This document shows, in pieces, positions 1 to 6,138 of a DNA stretch of 6,138 nt. The DNA is from Deltaproteobacteria bacterium. Lineage in GTDB: Bacteria > Desulfobacterota > Syntrophia > Syntrophales > UBA2210. The DNA is taken from the NCBI GenBank assembly GCA_019314085.1, contig JAFCZZ010000106.1, positions 1 to 6,138 of the forward strand, given 5' to 3'. Position 1 is the stretch's first letter. Every line of letters begins with the position of its first letter. The notes beneath the pieces were generated by a model. The model ran no database searches. It was not told where the DNA came from and worked only from the letters and a program-made list of their open reading frames with translations. A program made the translations under genes and the position numbers.

Positions 1-557
1 CCGGGCGGCAGGTATCACACCCGAGGGAATTGATCTCGAGCTTCAACTCCTCGAGCCCGAGTTGCCCCAGGAGGTACATCAGCATCGCGATCAGCTCCGC
101 GTCGATGCGGGGGTCCTCCTGCCCCAGAAACTCGACGTTGATCTGGTGAAACTGTCTGAATCTCCCCTTCTGGGGCCGTTCACGTCTGAACATCGGTCCG
201 ATGGTGAAAAGCTTTGCCACCGGGTCCTTTTCGTACAGGTGGTGTTCTATGTACGCTCGGATGACGGAGGCGGTCGCCTCAGGGCGCATCGTCAGGTACT
301 CGTTCCCGCGGTCGAGGAAGGTGTACCAGGTACTCGTTCCCGCGGTCGAGGAAGGTGTACATCTCCTTTTCGACGATATCGGTGGCCTCGCCGATCCCCC
401 GCTTGAAGAGCTCGGTCTTCTCCAGGATGGGTATCCGTATCTCCTGGATGCCGAAATCAAAAAATATCTCCCGTATCTTCTCCTCGACATGCTGCCACTT
501 CGGTGTCTCTTCCGGCAGTATGTCACGAAATCCCCGTACCGAGGTTATCTTTGCCAT
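1..557 (-). pseudogene. hisS: Histidyl-tRNA synthetase, 5' part, frameshifted by a 34-bp tandem duplication; runs off the left edge
   Basis: HisRS is a cytoplasmic class II aminoacyl-tRNA synthetase that charges tRNA-His with histidine using ATP. The ATG is at 557-555, with a GGGAG ribosome site at 572-568. Residues 1-77 read as a normal N-terminus: FRDILPEE near residue 10 and a motif 1 region around [13 protein letters not shown] (39-51). After EYL (75-77) the frame is lost, and a TGA at 281-279 follows 15 out-of-frame codons (92 aa in all). If one 34-bp copy is dropped, translation continues without a stop to base 2: [10 protein letters not shown], then motif 2 [17 protein letters not shown] (about 111-127 of the repaired protein), then [11 protein letters not shown]. 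The repaired part is about 174 residues of a usual 420 or so; the histidine-binding motifs lie outside. The family call is very secure. Whether the gene is really broken is doubtful, because hisS is normally essential and the rest of the sequence shows no decay. Confidence 0.93.
293..360. repeat. Perfect 34-bp direct tandem duplication inside hisS
   Basis: The copies at 293-326 and 327-360 are identical and adjacent, and the match extends no further on either side (T292 versus C326; A361 versus C327). The unit is 34 bp, one more than a multiple of three, so the extra copy shifts the hisS frame. The upstream coding frame fits the copy at 327-360 and the downstream frame fits the copy at 293-326. 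No second direct or inverted repeat flanks the unit, so it does not look like a target-site duplication with an element between the copies. Replication slippage or an assembly error are the simplest origins. Confidence 0.97.
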
Positions 558-639
558 TGCACAGTATCTCCCATGAATTTAACGTGAAACCACTAACATA
601 TATCCGAAGAAAAGGCAAAATGGAAAGGGGGCGGTTTGC

Positions 640-665
640 AAAAAAGAGAGGCATCCACCTGTGCC
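640..665 (-). terminator. Weak candidate terminator downstream of comEC
   Basis: Read on the minus strand, 24 nt past the comEC stop, there is a GGCA stem, an 8-nt loop and a TGCC stem (665-650), followed by CTC and a run of six T (645-640). The 4-bp stem is too short for a confident intrinsic terminator, although the T-run is well placed. If it works, hisS would need its own promoter in the rest of the 131-bp gap. The best -10/-35 pair I could find there (TTTCCA, 18 nt, TATATG on the minus strand) is poor. Confidence 0.22.
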
Positions 666-688
666 GTAACCGGTTCTCTGCGGGGTCG

Positions 689-3208
689 TCACCGGGGCCG
701 TATGATTTCCACCGTCTCTCCGTCTGTTCGTACGATCACCGCCCCGTCCCTGTCCGTCCGAAACACCCGTGCCCCCGCCCGTGTGTACCGGTCGAGGACG
801 TCGGGGTGGGGGAAGCCGAAGGCGTTGTCCGGGCCGCAGCTTATGACGGCGATCTCGGGTCGGACCGTCCTGAGGAAGGGCGTAGTGCTGGAGGTGTATC
901 CCCCGTGGTGAGGCGCCATCAGGATGTCGGCTTTTATGTCATAACCTGAGGCGATAAGGAGGGCCTCGACCAGACCCGATATGTCGGCGGGGAGCAGGAT
1001 GCTCCTCGCGCCGAAGGTTATCTTCATGACCGCCCCGTTGTCGTTGTAGCTAAAATCGGGGAAGTAAAACCCGTGCCCTGAAGCAGGTCGCTGTGGGTTG
1101 AGGATTCGGATGGAGGCGCCTCCAATCGTTCGCTCCGGTGTATCCGTGCCGACGATCCGGTGAGGAATGCCCTTTCTCCTGATGACCGCCTGCAGCCTCT
1201 GCCAGGATAGGTTTTTCGATTCCTGACCGTTTGACCAGATTTCCCCCACCTCAAAATTTTCCGCCAGGAAGGGGAGGCCGCCGACATGGTCCTGATCGGG
1301 GTGCGTGAGAACCATGATATCTATCCTGTGTATCTTTTCGCGCCACAGGTAGGGTGCCACCACGTATTTTCCCAGATCGAAGCTCCTGTCATAAAACCCT
1401 CCGCCGTCGACGAGCATGACACTCCCTCCGGGGAGCTTTATCAGCGTGGAGCTTCCCTGCCCCACATCGATAAACGCCACCTCAAGGTGCCTGCGCCCGG
1501 CGGCGCGCAGGTTCGTATAGAAGGCGTCGGCGACGAAAAAGAGGGCGATCAGACCCAGGAAACATGCCAGGAGGGTCTTCTCCCTGTCCCGGTACCAACC
1601 CTTGAGACGCCCGATCGCGGACGGAGAGGAATTCCCTTTACGACCGACGGGCACCCCGTTTTCTCTCGATCTCCACGTATGTGCCAGCCGTACCCCTGTG
1701 AGGACGAAAAGATAGTAGAAAATGACTTCCAGGGGCGTCGGTGTTGTCACCACAAGACTCGAAAAGGGAAGTGACGACAGAAGGCCGATGATGGAAACGG
1801 CGATTCGAACAAAAAAGGAGGCAACCGTTATGAGTACCGATACCACCGGGGCGAAGAAAACGGTGACGATAAACAGCATCCCCAGCGGGAGGACGGCGAA
1901 CCCTATGATCGGTATGGCAAACAGGTTGGCGATGAGCGTGATGGTTGAGATCCGGTTGAAGTACAGCGCGATGAGGGGGGCGGTACCGATTACGGCGGCG
2001 AGACTGACCATGGAAAAGAGCACGATGGTAGTCATCCCCTTCCTGAGGAATCCCCCTCCGTCTGCCTGCGGGATCATGCCGACCAGCGTCGGAGTTACCA
2101 GAATGATAGCGGCGACCGCCGTAAAGGAGAGCTGAAACGAGACGTCGAAGAGGGACGCGGGGCTTATGACAAGAATCAGAAATGCGGCGAATGCCAGTAT
2201 GTTCAAGAGATCTCGTCCCCTCCCGGCGAGGAGCGCGGCGAGGTAGCAGAGTATCATGATGGCGGCCCGGATTGTTGATATGCGAAGACCGGCGATGAAG
2301 GCGTACCCGATGACCGGTATAACGGAAAAGAGGGCGGATACCTTGAAGATATTAAATCTCAACAGGAGATACTCGGAAGATTTCATGAGGACCTTCACGA
2401 TGAAAAAGGAGAGAAAGGCTATTATCCCCACGTGCAGCCCCGATATGGCAAGGATGTGCGAGACCCCCGCCCGATTGAAATTTCCGATGATCTCCTCCGG
2501 GATTCCCTCCTTCTCTCCCAGAATGAGGGCCTGTAGTACACTGCCTTCGGGGGAGGGGGCCTTCCCCAGGATGAGTTCCCTGATAAGAGAGCGGTACCTC
2601 TCTATCCTCGTCCTGAAATAATTTCCGGAGCTCTCCCGTATAACCACGATCTCCGAAGGCCTGCCGACATACCCGCGAAGGTGAATTCCCCGGTAACGGA
2701 GATAGCGCTTATAGTTAAAGCTACCGGGATTGTTGAAGTTGTGTGGCTCTTTCAGTTTTGTCTGTGCCCTGATATAATTGCCGTAGCTGAATACGTTGTT
2801 GCTATCTTTGACGGAGAGGAGTATCTTTCCCTTCACGGGAACGGCAGTTCCGTCTCGGATTATCCGTGAGGTGTTGATGACGAGACGGGTCTTTTCGCCC
2901 ACTATCCGGGGAGGGGCGCACACCAGCCCTTCAACAGTCAGCCGGCCTTCCCCCGCGTGGCGCGTTATATCGTCTCTGCCCCAGTATGGATGAAGGTACA
3001 GATTTATATTGAGGATACCCAGTAGAAACAGAGATAGGAGCAGGGAGAAGTAGACGGGGGACTTTCGACCTGCGGTAAGTGCAAAAAGCAACACTGCAAG
3101 AGTTGCCAGGAGCGCCGTAAGCGCCACGCTGTCGGGTATGCCGGCGATACTCCCGGCGGTTATTCCCGAGATAAGCGCTATGAGGAGGGGGATTACCGGC
3201 CGTGGCAT
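689..3208 (-). CDS. comEC: ComEC/Rec2 family DNA-internalization channel with metallo-beta-lactamase domain
   Basis: ComEC is the inner-membrane channel that passes one strand of transforming DNA into the cytoplasm. The 839 residues show the full family architecture. Helices occupy about 5-72. A DUF4131/OB-fold-like part follows at about 80-200, including NFNNPGSFNYKRYLRYRGI. The polytopic Competence domain spans about 225-510, with GEKEGIP (231-237), AISGLHVG (254-261) and STIRAAIM (311-318). One more helix lies at about 545-562, and a metallo-beta-lactamase-like domain runs from about 575 to the end. Its motifs are intact: DVGQG (581-585), THPDQDHVGG (635-644), PADI (740-743), APHHGG (765-770) and FPHP (799-802), so it may be an active nuclease for the non-transported strand. 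The start at 3208-3206 has an AGGGTG-like ribosome site about 10 nt upstream. Length is normal and nothing is broken. It is divergent from the sensor kinase gene and lies upstream of hisS on the same strand. Natural competence itself cannot be concluded, because ComEC is widespread in non-competent bacteria. Confidence 0.96.
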   Translation of the reverse strand: MPRPVIPLLIALISGITAGSIAGIPDSVALTALLATLAVLLFALTAGRKSPVYFSLLLSLFLLGILNINLYLHPYWGRDDITRHAGEGRLTVEGLVCAPPRIVGEKTRLVINTSRIIRDGTAVPVKGKILLSVKDSNNVFSYGNYIRAQTKLKEPHNFNNPGSFNYKRYLRYRGIHLRGYVGRPSEIVVIRESSGNYFRTRIERYRSLIRELILGKAPSPEGSVLQALILGEKEGIPEEIIGNFNRAGVSHILAISGLHVGIIAFLSFFIVKVLMKSSEYLLLRFNIFKVSALFSVIPVIGYAFIAGLRISTIRAAIMILCYLAALLAGRGRDLLNILAFAAFLILVISPASLFDVSFQLSFTAVAAIILVTPTLVGMIPQADGGGFLRKGMTTIVLFSMVSLAAVIGTAPLIALYFNRISTITLIANLFAIPIIGFAVLPLGMLFIVTVFFAPVVSVLITVASFFVRIAVSIIGLLSSLPFSSLVVTTPTPLEVIFYYLFVLTGVRLAHTWRSRENGVPVGRKGNSSPSAIGRLKGWYRDREKTLLACFLGLIALFFVADAFYTNLRAAGRRHLEVAFIDVGQGSSTLIKLPGGSVMLVDGGGFYDRSFDLGKYVVAPYLWREKIHRIDIMVLTHPDQDHVGGLPFLAENFEVGEIWSNGQESKNLSWQRLQAVIRRKGIPHRIVGTDTPERTIGGASIRILNPQRPASGHGFYFPDFSYNDNGAVMKITFGARSILLPADISGLVEALLIASGYDIKADILMAPHHGGYTSSTTPFLRTVRPEIAVISCGPDNAFGFPHPDVLDRYTRAGARVFRTDRDGAVIVRTDGETVEIIRPR

Positions 3209-3265
3209 AAGAGTTCTTCACCCTGTCGTTGCTCGATATCCTGTCAATAGTTCGGAGGAAATTCC
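3209..3265. promoter_or_regulatory. 57-bp divergent intergenic region between comEC and the sensor kinase gene
   Basis: This short gap holds the ribosome sites of both genes (comEC, minus strand, about 3219-3224; kinase, plus strand, 3254-3260). Promoters for both arms must lie in it or overlap the 5' ends of the coding regions. I see no convincing sigma70 pair. The best plus-strand candidate is TTCTTC (3214-3219), 17 nt, TATCCT (3237-3242), with a poor -35. The calling of this region as regulatory rests mainly on the divergent gene arrangement. Confidence 0.4.
3254..3260 (+). promoter_or_regulatory. Strong Shine-Dalgarno GGAGGAA that decides a TTG start
   Basis: GGAGGAA ends 5 nt before the TTG at 3266-3268, which is good spacing for the GGAGG core. 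No ATG or GTG in this frame has a comparable site. The first in-frame GTG and ATG codons lie inside or at the edge of the first hydrophobic segment, so the TTG is the likely start. Confidence 0.8.
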
Positions 3266-4942
3266 TTGAAAGACAACCAGCGGGGACAAAAAAGCGTAGA
3301 GACACGGGTGTGGTGGCTGATGTTCTTCAGGTTTGCGATCGCCTCATTCCTGCTTGGTATCGCGGTCATTATTCAATTCAGGATGCCTGACTCGCTGTCC
3401 GTCACGTCCACCACTGCGATATATATCATAATAGGAACAACATATCTCCTGTCCATTTTGTATGTCTTCCTATGGAAGTCAATAAAAAATGTTGCCACCA
3501 ATGTATATATCCAGAGTACGTTTGATATTCTGCTGGTTACAAGCCTCGTCTATGTTACGGGGGGGATAGGGAGTGTCTACTCCACGCTGTATCCTTTGAT
3601 TATCATCTATTCCGTCCTGTTTCTGGGAAGAAGAGGGGGACTGTTCGTTGCCTCCGCCAGTGGCATACTGTACGGACTCCTGGTGGACCTTGAGTTTTAT
3701 GGTGTAGTCCACCCGCTGTACAATGAAACGTACCAATACAACGCTGAGGCGGGGGCCGTCTTTCTGCGGATATGCATTCATATTGCCTCCTTCTATATTG
3801 TGGCTCTGCTGGCGTCTTTCCTGGTGGGGATAGAAAAAAAGACAAAGGTACTTCTTACGGAGAAGGAGAGCGCCTTTGACCAGCTCGATATACTCCACAA
3901 GAGTATCATTGAATCCGTGGGCTCCGGTATCATGACGGTGGACCTCGGAGGGAGAATAAAGACCTTTAACCGGGCCGCTGAGGACATTACCGGTATAACC
4001 CCTTACGATGCCATAGGGCGGATCGTCGACGATATCTTCCCCGGTTTCTCCGGGGCGATTGACAGGGTGAAGGAAGGAGAAGATGATTCGTCGGCACGGC
4101 GTTTTGAGATCGTCTTATCATTAAACGGAGACGATACGACGCTGGGATTTTCGATATACCCCCTTATTGATCAGGAGGGAAATGGTATCGGAAGGATATT
4201 CATATTTCAGGACCTCACGTCCATCAAGGAAATGGAGAGGGAGATCGAGAAAAACAGGAAGCTGGCGCTGATGGGCGAGATGTCGGCGGTCCTGGCACAC
4301 GAACTGAGAAGCCCTCTTGCGTCGATCAGCGGTTCCATAAGACTGTTGATGGAAGGCCTCAAACTGGAAGGCTCGGACAGAAAGCTGATGGAAGTCATTC
4401 TCATGGGGAAGGATCAGCTGGAGAATCTGGTACGGGATTTTCTCCTGTTTGCCAGGCCGGATACCCTGAATTGCTGTGAGGTGGATGTCGAGGACATTAT
4501 GGACGAAGTGCTCGAATCTGCCCGTTTCTCACCCGGGTGGAATGAAGATGTTGCGGTCATCAAGAACCTGTGCGCCAACAATGAGGTGTACGGTAACAGC
4601 ATAGAGATCCGGCAGACCCTGTGGAATATCGTGTTGAACGCGTTTCAGGCGATGCCGGACGGGGGGACGCTGGAGGTCGAAACAAGGCCGGATATTGATG
4701 AAGATAATCGTGAAATTCTCACGATATCTGTCAGCGACAACGGTTACGGGATAGAACAGAAACACATGAACAAGGTGCGCGAACCGTTCTACACAACGAA
4801 AGAAAAGGGTACGGGCCTGGGGCTCGCGATTGTAAACAGGATCGTTGAAAGTCACGGGGGCACATTCAGGATTGAGAGCGAACCGGACAGGGGAACACGG
4901 TGTACCATTGCCCTGCCTGTTACCGGGCAGGCGGGGGAATAG
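3266..4942 (+). CDS. pilS: PilS-like membrane sensor histidine kinase (six TM helices, PAS, HisKA, HATPase)
   Basis: This is an inner-membrane sensor kinase of 558 residues that autophosphorylates on histidine and passes phosphate to a response regulator, most likely the one encoded next. Six hydrophobic segments lie at about 17-38, 46-70, 82-100, 104-120, 125-147 and 163-187, with only short loops and no large periplasmic sensor domain. A short charged linker (188-205) leads to a PAS domain (about 207-318, with FNRAAEDITG). HisKA follows with phosphoacceptor H345 in LAHELRSP. The ATPase domain has N-box NIVLNAFQAM (454-463), G1 DNGYGI (491-496), F-box EPFYTTK (506-512) and G2 GTGLGL (515-520). 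All catalytic boxes are present. The six-helix plus PAS layout and the sigma54-type partner match PilS, which in Pseudomonas senses pilin within the membrane. The pilS name is by architecture and context; another NtrB-like kinase remains possible because no pilin gene is in view. The start is TTG. Confidence 0.9.
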   Translation: MKDNQRGQKSVETRVWWLMFFRFAIASFLLGIAVIIQFRMPDSLSVTSTTAIYIIIGTTYLLSILYVFLWKSIKNVATNVYIQSTFDILLVTSLVYVTGGIGSVYSTLYPLIIIYSVLFLGRRGGLFVASASGILYGLLVDLEFYGVVHPLYNETYQYNAEAGAVFLRICIHIASFYIVALLASFLVGIEKKTKVLLTEKESAFDQLDILHKSIIESVGSGIMTVDLGGRIKTFNRAAEDITGITPYDAIGRIVDDIFPGFSGAIDRVKEGEDDSSARRFEIVLSLNGDDTTLGFSIYPLIDQEGNGIGRIFIFQDLTSIKEMEREIEKNRKLALMGEMSAVLAHELRSPLASISGSIRLLMEGLKLEGSDRKLMEVILMGKDQLENLVRDFLLFARPDTLNCCEVDVEDIMDEVLESARFSPGWNEDVAVIKNLCANNEVYGNSIEIRQTLWNIVLNAFQAMPDGGTLEVETRPDIDEDNREILTISVSDNGYGIEQKHMNKVREPFYTTKEKGTGLGLAIVNRIVESHGGTFRIESEPDRGTRCTIALPVTGQAGE

Positions 4943-4951
4943 GATCTTCAT

Positions 4952-4958
4952 GGGGGGA
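4952..4958 (+). promoter_or_regulatory. Shine-Dalgarno (GGGGGGA) of the response regulator gene
   Basis: This purine run lies 5 nt before the ATG at 4964-4966. It is the only ribosome site in the 21-nt gap after the kinase stop and supports translation of the regulator from the same transcript as the kinase. An upstream ATG at 4950 opens only a four-codon frame and cannot be the gene start. Confidence 0.65.
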
Positions 4959-4963
4959 TTGTA

Positions 4964-6138
4964 ATGGCCAGAATTCTTGTTGTCGATGATGATCAGGGGA
5001 TGAGAGACTATCTTGAGATTATGCTTTCCAGGGAGGGGTATGATGTTAATACCGCTCCCGGCGGGAAGGAGGCCCTGACCCTCTGCAAAAAACGCAAATT
5101 TGATCTGGTTATCACCGATCTGAAAATGTCCGGGATGGACGGGGTCGACCTGCTCAAGTCCCTGAAAGAGGTGTCTCCGGAGAGCATGACTATCCTGATT
5201 ACAGGGTATGCATCGGGAGAGACGGCCGTCGCTGCGATGAAGGAGGGGGCGTATGATTACCTTGAAAAGAATTTTGAACCGGATGATCTGAAAATCCTGA
5301 TCAGGGACGCCTTGAGCAAGAAGGGGGTCAGCGAGGAAGACGCGCAATTTATGAAGGATGTGAAGAGCTCGCCCTCCTTTGGGAGGATGACGGGGAAGAG
5401 CGCAGGGATGCTGAAGGTGTACTCCCTCGTTAAGAAAATGGCGGAGACGGTTGCCAATGTTCTGATCCTGGGCGAGAGTGGTACGGGAAAGGAACTGGTC
5501 GCCCGGGCCATACATGAAAACAGTTCCCGGAAGGATGGCCCGTTCGTTCCCATCAATTGTGGGGGGATACCGGAAAATCTCCTGGAAAGCGAACTGTTCG
5601 GGTATATGAAGGGTTCATTCACCGGCGCGTATGCCGATAAGGCGGGGCTTTTTGAGGTAGCGCACACGGGGACCATCTTTCTTGACGAGATCGGCGAACT
5701 TTCTCCTTTCCTGCAGGTCAAGCTCCTCAGGGTGGTTCAGGAAAAGACCTTCAGGAGGGTGGGGGGATCGAGAGACATCAGCGTGGATGTGAGGATCATC
5801 TCCGCCACAAACCAGAATCTGGAGGAGCGGGTTAAAACGGGTGATTTCCGCGAGGACCTGTTTTACCGCCTGAATGTCATACCCGTAGAGGTTCCTCCCC
5901 TGCGGGAGCGCAAAGAGGATATCCCCCTCCTGGTTGATCATTTTATAGAGAAGTATTCCAGGGAAGATAACAAGAAAATTAAAAAGATATCACCATACGC
6001 CATGGGTCTGCTCACCCAGTATCCCTTCCCGGGGAATGTCAGAGAACTTGAGAATATCATAGAGAGAAGTGTCGCCCTTGAAACCACCAATATCATCCTG
6101 CCCGAAAATCTTGAGATGGCCGCGGCGGATGGCGCGGC
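4964..6138 (+). CDS. pilR: PilR-like sigma54-dependent response regulator (receiver plus AAA+), 3' end beyond the window
   Basis: This is a cytoplasmic NtrC-family activator: phosphorylation of its receiver should switch on an AAA+ ATPase that remodels sigma54 RNA polymerase. The 391 residues in the window read without interruption. The receiver (about 3-118) has acidic D8-D10, phosphoacceptor D52 in ITDLKMSGMDG, T80 and K102. The position after the lysine, usually proline, is N103. The AAA+ domain (about 140-375) has Walker A GESGTGKE (170-177), the sigma54-contact loop as GSFTGA (217-222; canonical GAFTGA), Walker B GTIFLDE (236-242), FREDLFYRLNV (295-305) with likely arginine fingers, PPLRER (311-316) and sensor II GNVRELEN (357-364). 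The C-terminal Fis-type helix-turn-helix expected in this family is cut off by the window end. It starts 21 nt after the kinase stop, so the two are almost surely co-transcribed. The class is certain. The pilR name is inferred from the partner and from AAA+ similarity, and its target could be tested by finding a downstream pilin gene. Confidence 0.93.
   Translation, partial: MARILVVDDDQGMRDYLEIMLSREGYDVNTAPGGKEALTLCKKRKFDLVITDLKMSGMDGVDLLKSLKEVSPESMTILITGYASGETAVAAMKEGAYDYLEKNFEPDDLKILIRDALSKKGVSEEDAQFMKDVKSSPSFGRMTGKSAGMLKVYSLVKKMAETVANVLILGESGTGKELVARAIHENSSRKDGPFVPINCGGIPENLLESELFGYMKGSFTGAYADKAGLFEVAHTGTIFLDEIGELSPFLQVKLLRVVQEKTFRRVGGSRDISVDVRIISATNQNLEERVKTGDFREDLFYRLNVIPVEVPPLRERKEDIPLLVDHFIEKYSREDNKKIKKISPYAMGLLTQYPFPGNVRELENIIERSVALETTNIILPENLEMAAADGA

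Noticed and set aside
323..333. Near-palindrome GTACCAGGTAC at the junction of the two 34-bp copies
   Set aside because: It arises because the unit has GTAC close to both ends, so joining two copies creates it. It is not evidence for a recombinase site, and the 34-bp length shared with loxP-type sites is coincidental because the unit lacks inverted arms.
621..640. TGG...TTTGCA on the plus strand resembling a sigma54 promoter
   Set aside because: The spacing between the GG and GC elements is wrong (14 nt from the TGG instead of 10), and no plus-strand gene follows.
1286..2135. Plus-strand open frames of 137-162 codons inside comEC
   Set aside because: They are antisense to the conserved ComEC helices and metallo-beta-lactamase motifs, and their translations show no domain or motif.
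3203..3218. TGGCAT-N5-TTCTT on the plus strand, resembling a sigma54 -24/-12 promoter before the kinase gene
   Set aside because: The -24 half is good but the nearly invariant GC of the -12 element is replaced by CT, and the site overlaps the comEC start codon. It is too weak to call.
4950..4964. Four-codon ORF (ATG GGG GGA TTG TAA) whose stop overlaps the regulator ATG
   Set aside because: It contains the regulator's own ribosome site and has none of its own. The overlap is best explained by chance.
4529..5515. Long minus-strand open frame of 328 codons across the kinase/regulator junction
   Set aside because: It lies antisense to two well-supported genes, has low-complexity His/Pro/Arg-rich content and matches no family I recognise. 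It is a shadow frame.

Overview
The window looks like a piece of a Gram-negative, pilus-forming bacterial chromosome with roughly 50-55% GC (estimated by eye). The best guess is a deltaproteobacterium in the broad sense (Desulfobacterota or a relative). This rests on a six-helix PilS-like sensor kinase paired with a sigma54-dependent PilR-like regulator, next to a full-length ComEC. It is an inference from gene content and protein style, not a database result.

The layout has two divergent arms. The minus-strand arm runs right to left: a complete comEC (3208 to 689) coding for the DNA-uptake channel, a 131-bp gap, then the 5' part of hisS (557 to 1, running off the left edge) coding for histidyl-tRNA synthetase. 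The plus-strand arm starts 57 bp from comEC: a membrane sensor histidine kinase with a TTG start (3266-4942), then 21 nt later a sigma54-activator response regulator (4964 to beyond the right edge, C-terminal DNA-binding domain not seen).

The main anomaly is in hisS. A perfect 34-bp direct tandem duplication (293-326 and 327-360) breaks the reading frame after residue 77. Removing one copy restores a normal HisRS frame to the window edge. Because hisS is normally essential, this is a sequencing or assembly error, a very recent mutation, or a sign of another functional copy elsewhere.

Functionally, the kinase and regulator form a two-component pair that probably controls sigma54-dependent genes such as type IV pilin. 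ComEC moves single-stranded DNA across the inner membrane after pilus-assisted uptake, so the three genes fit a pilus/competence theme. hisS is a housekeeping neighbour. No mobile element, CRISPR array, tRNA or rRNA was seen, and nothing here supports a novel biological system.
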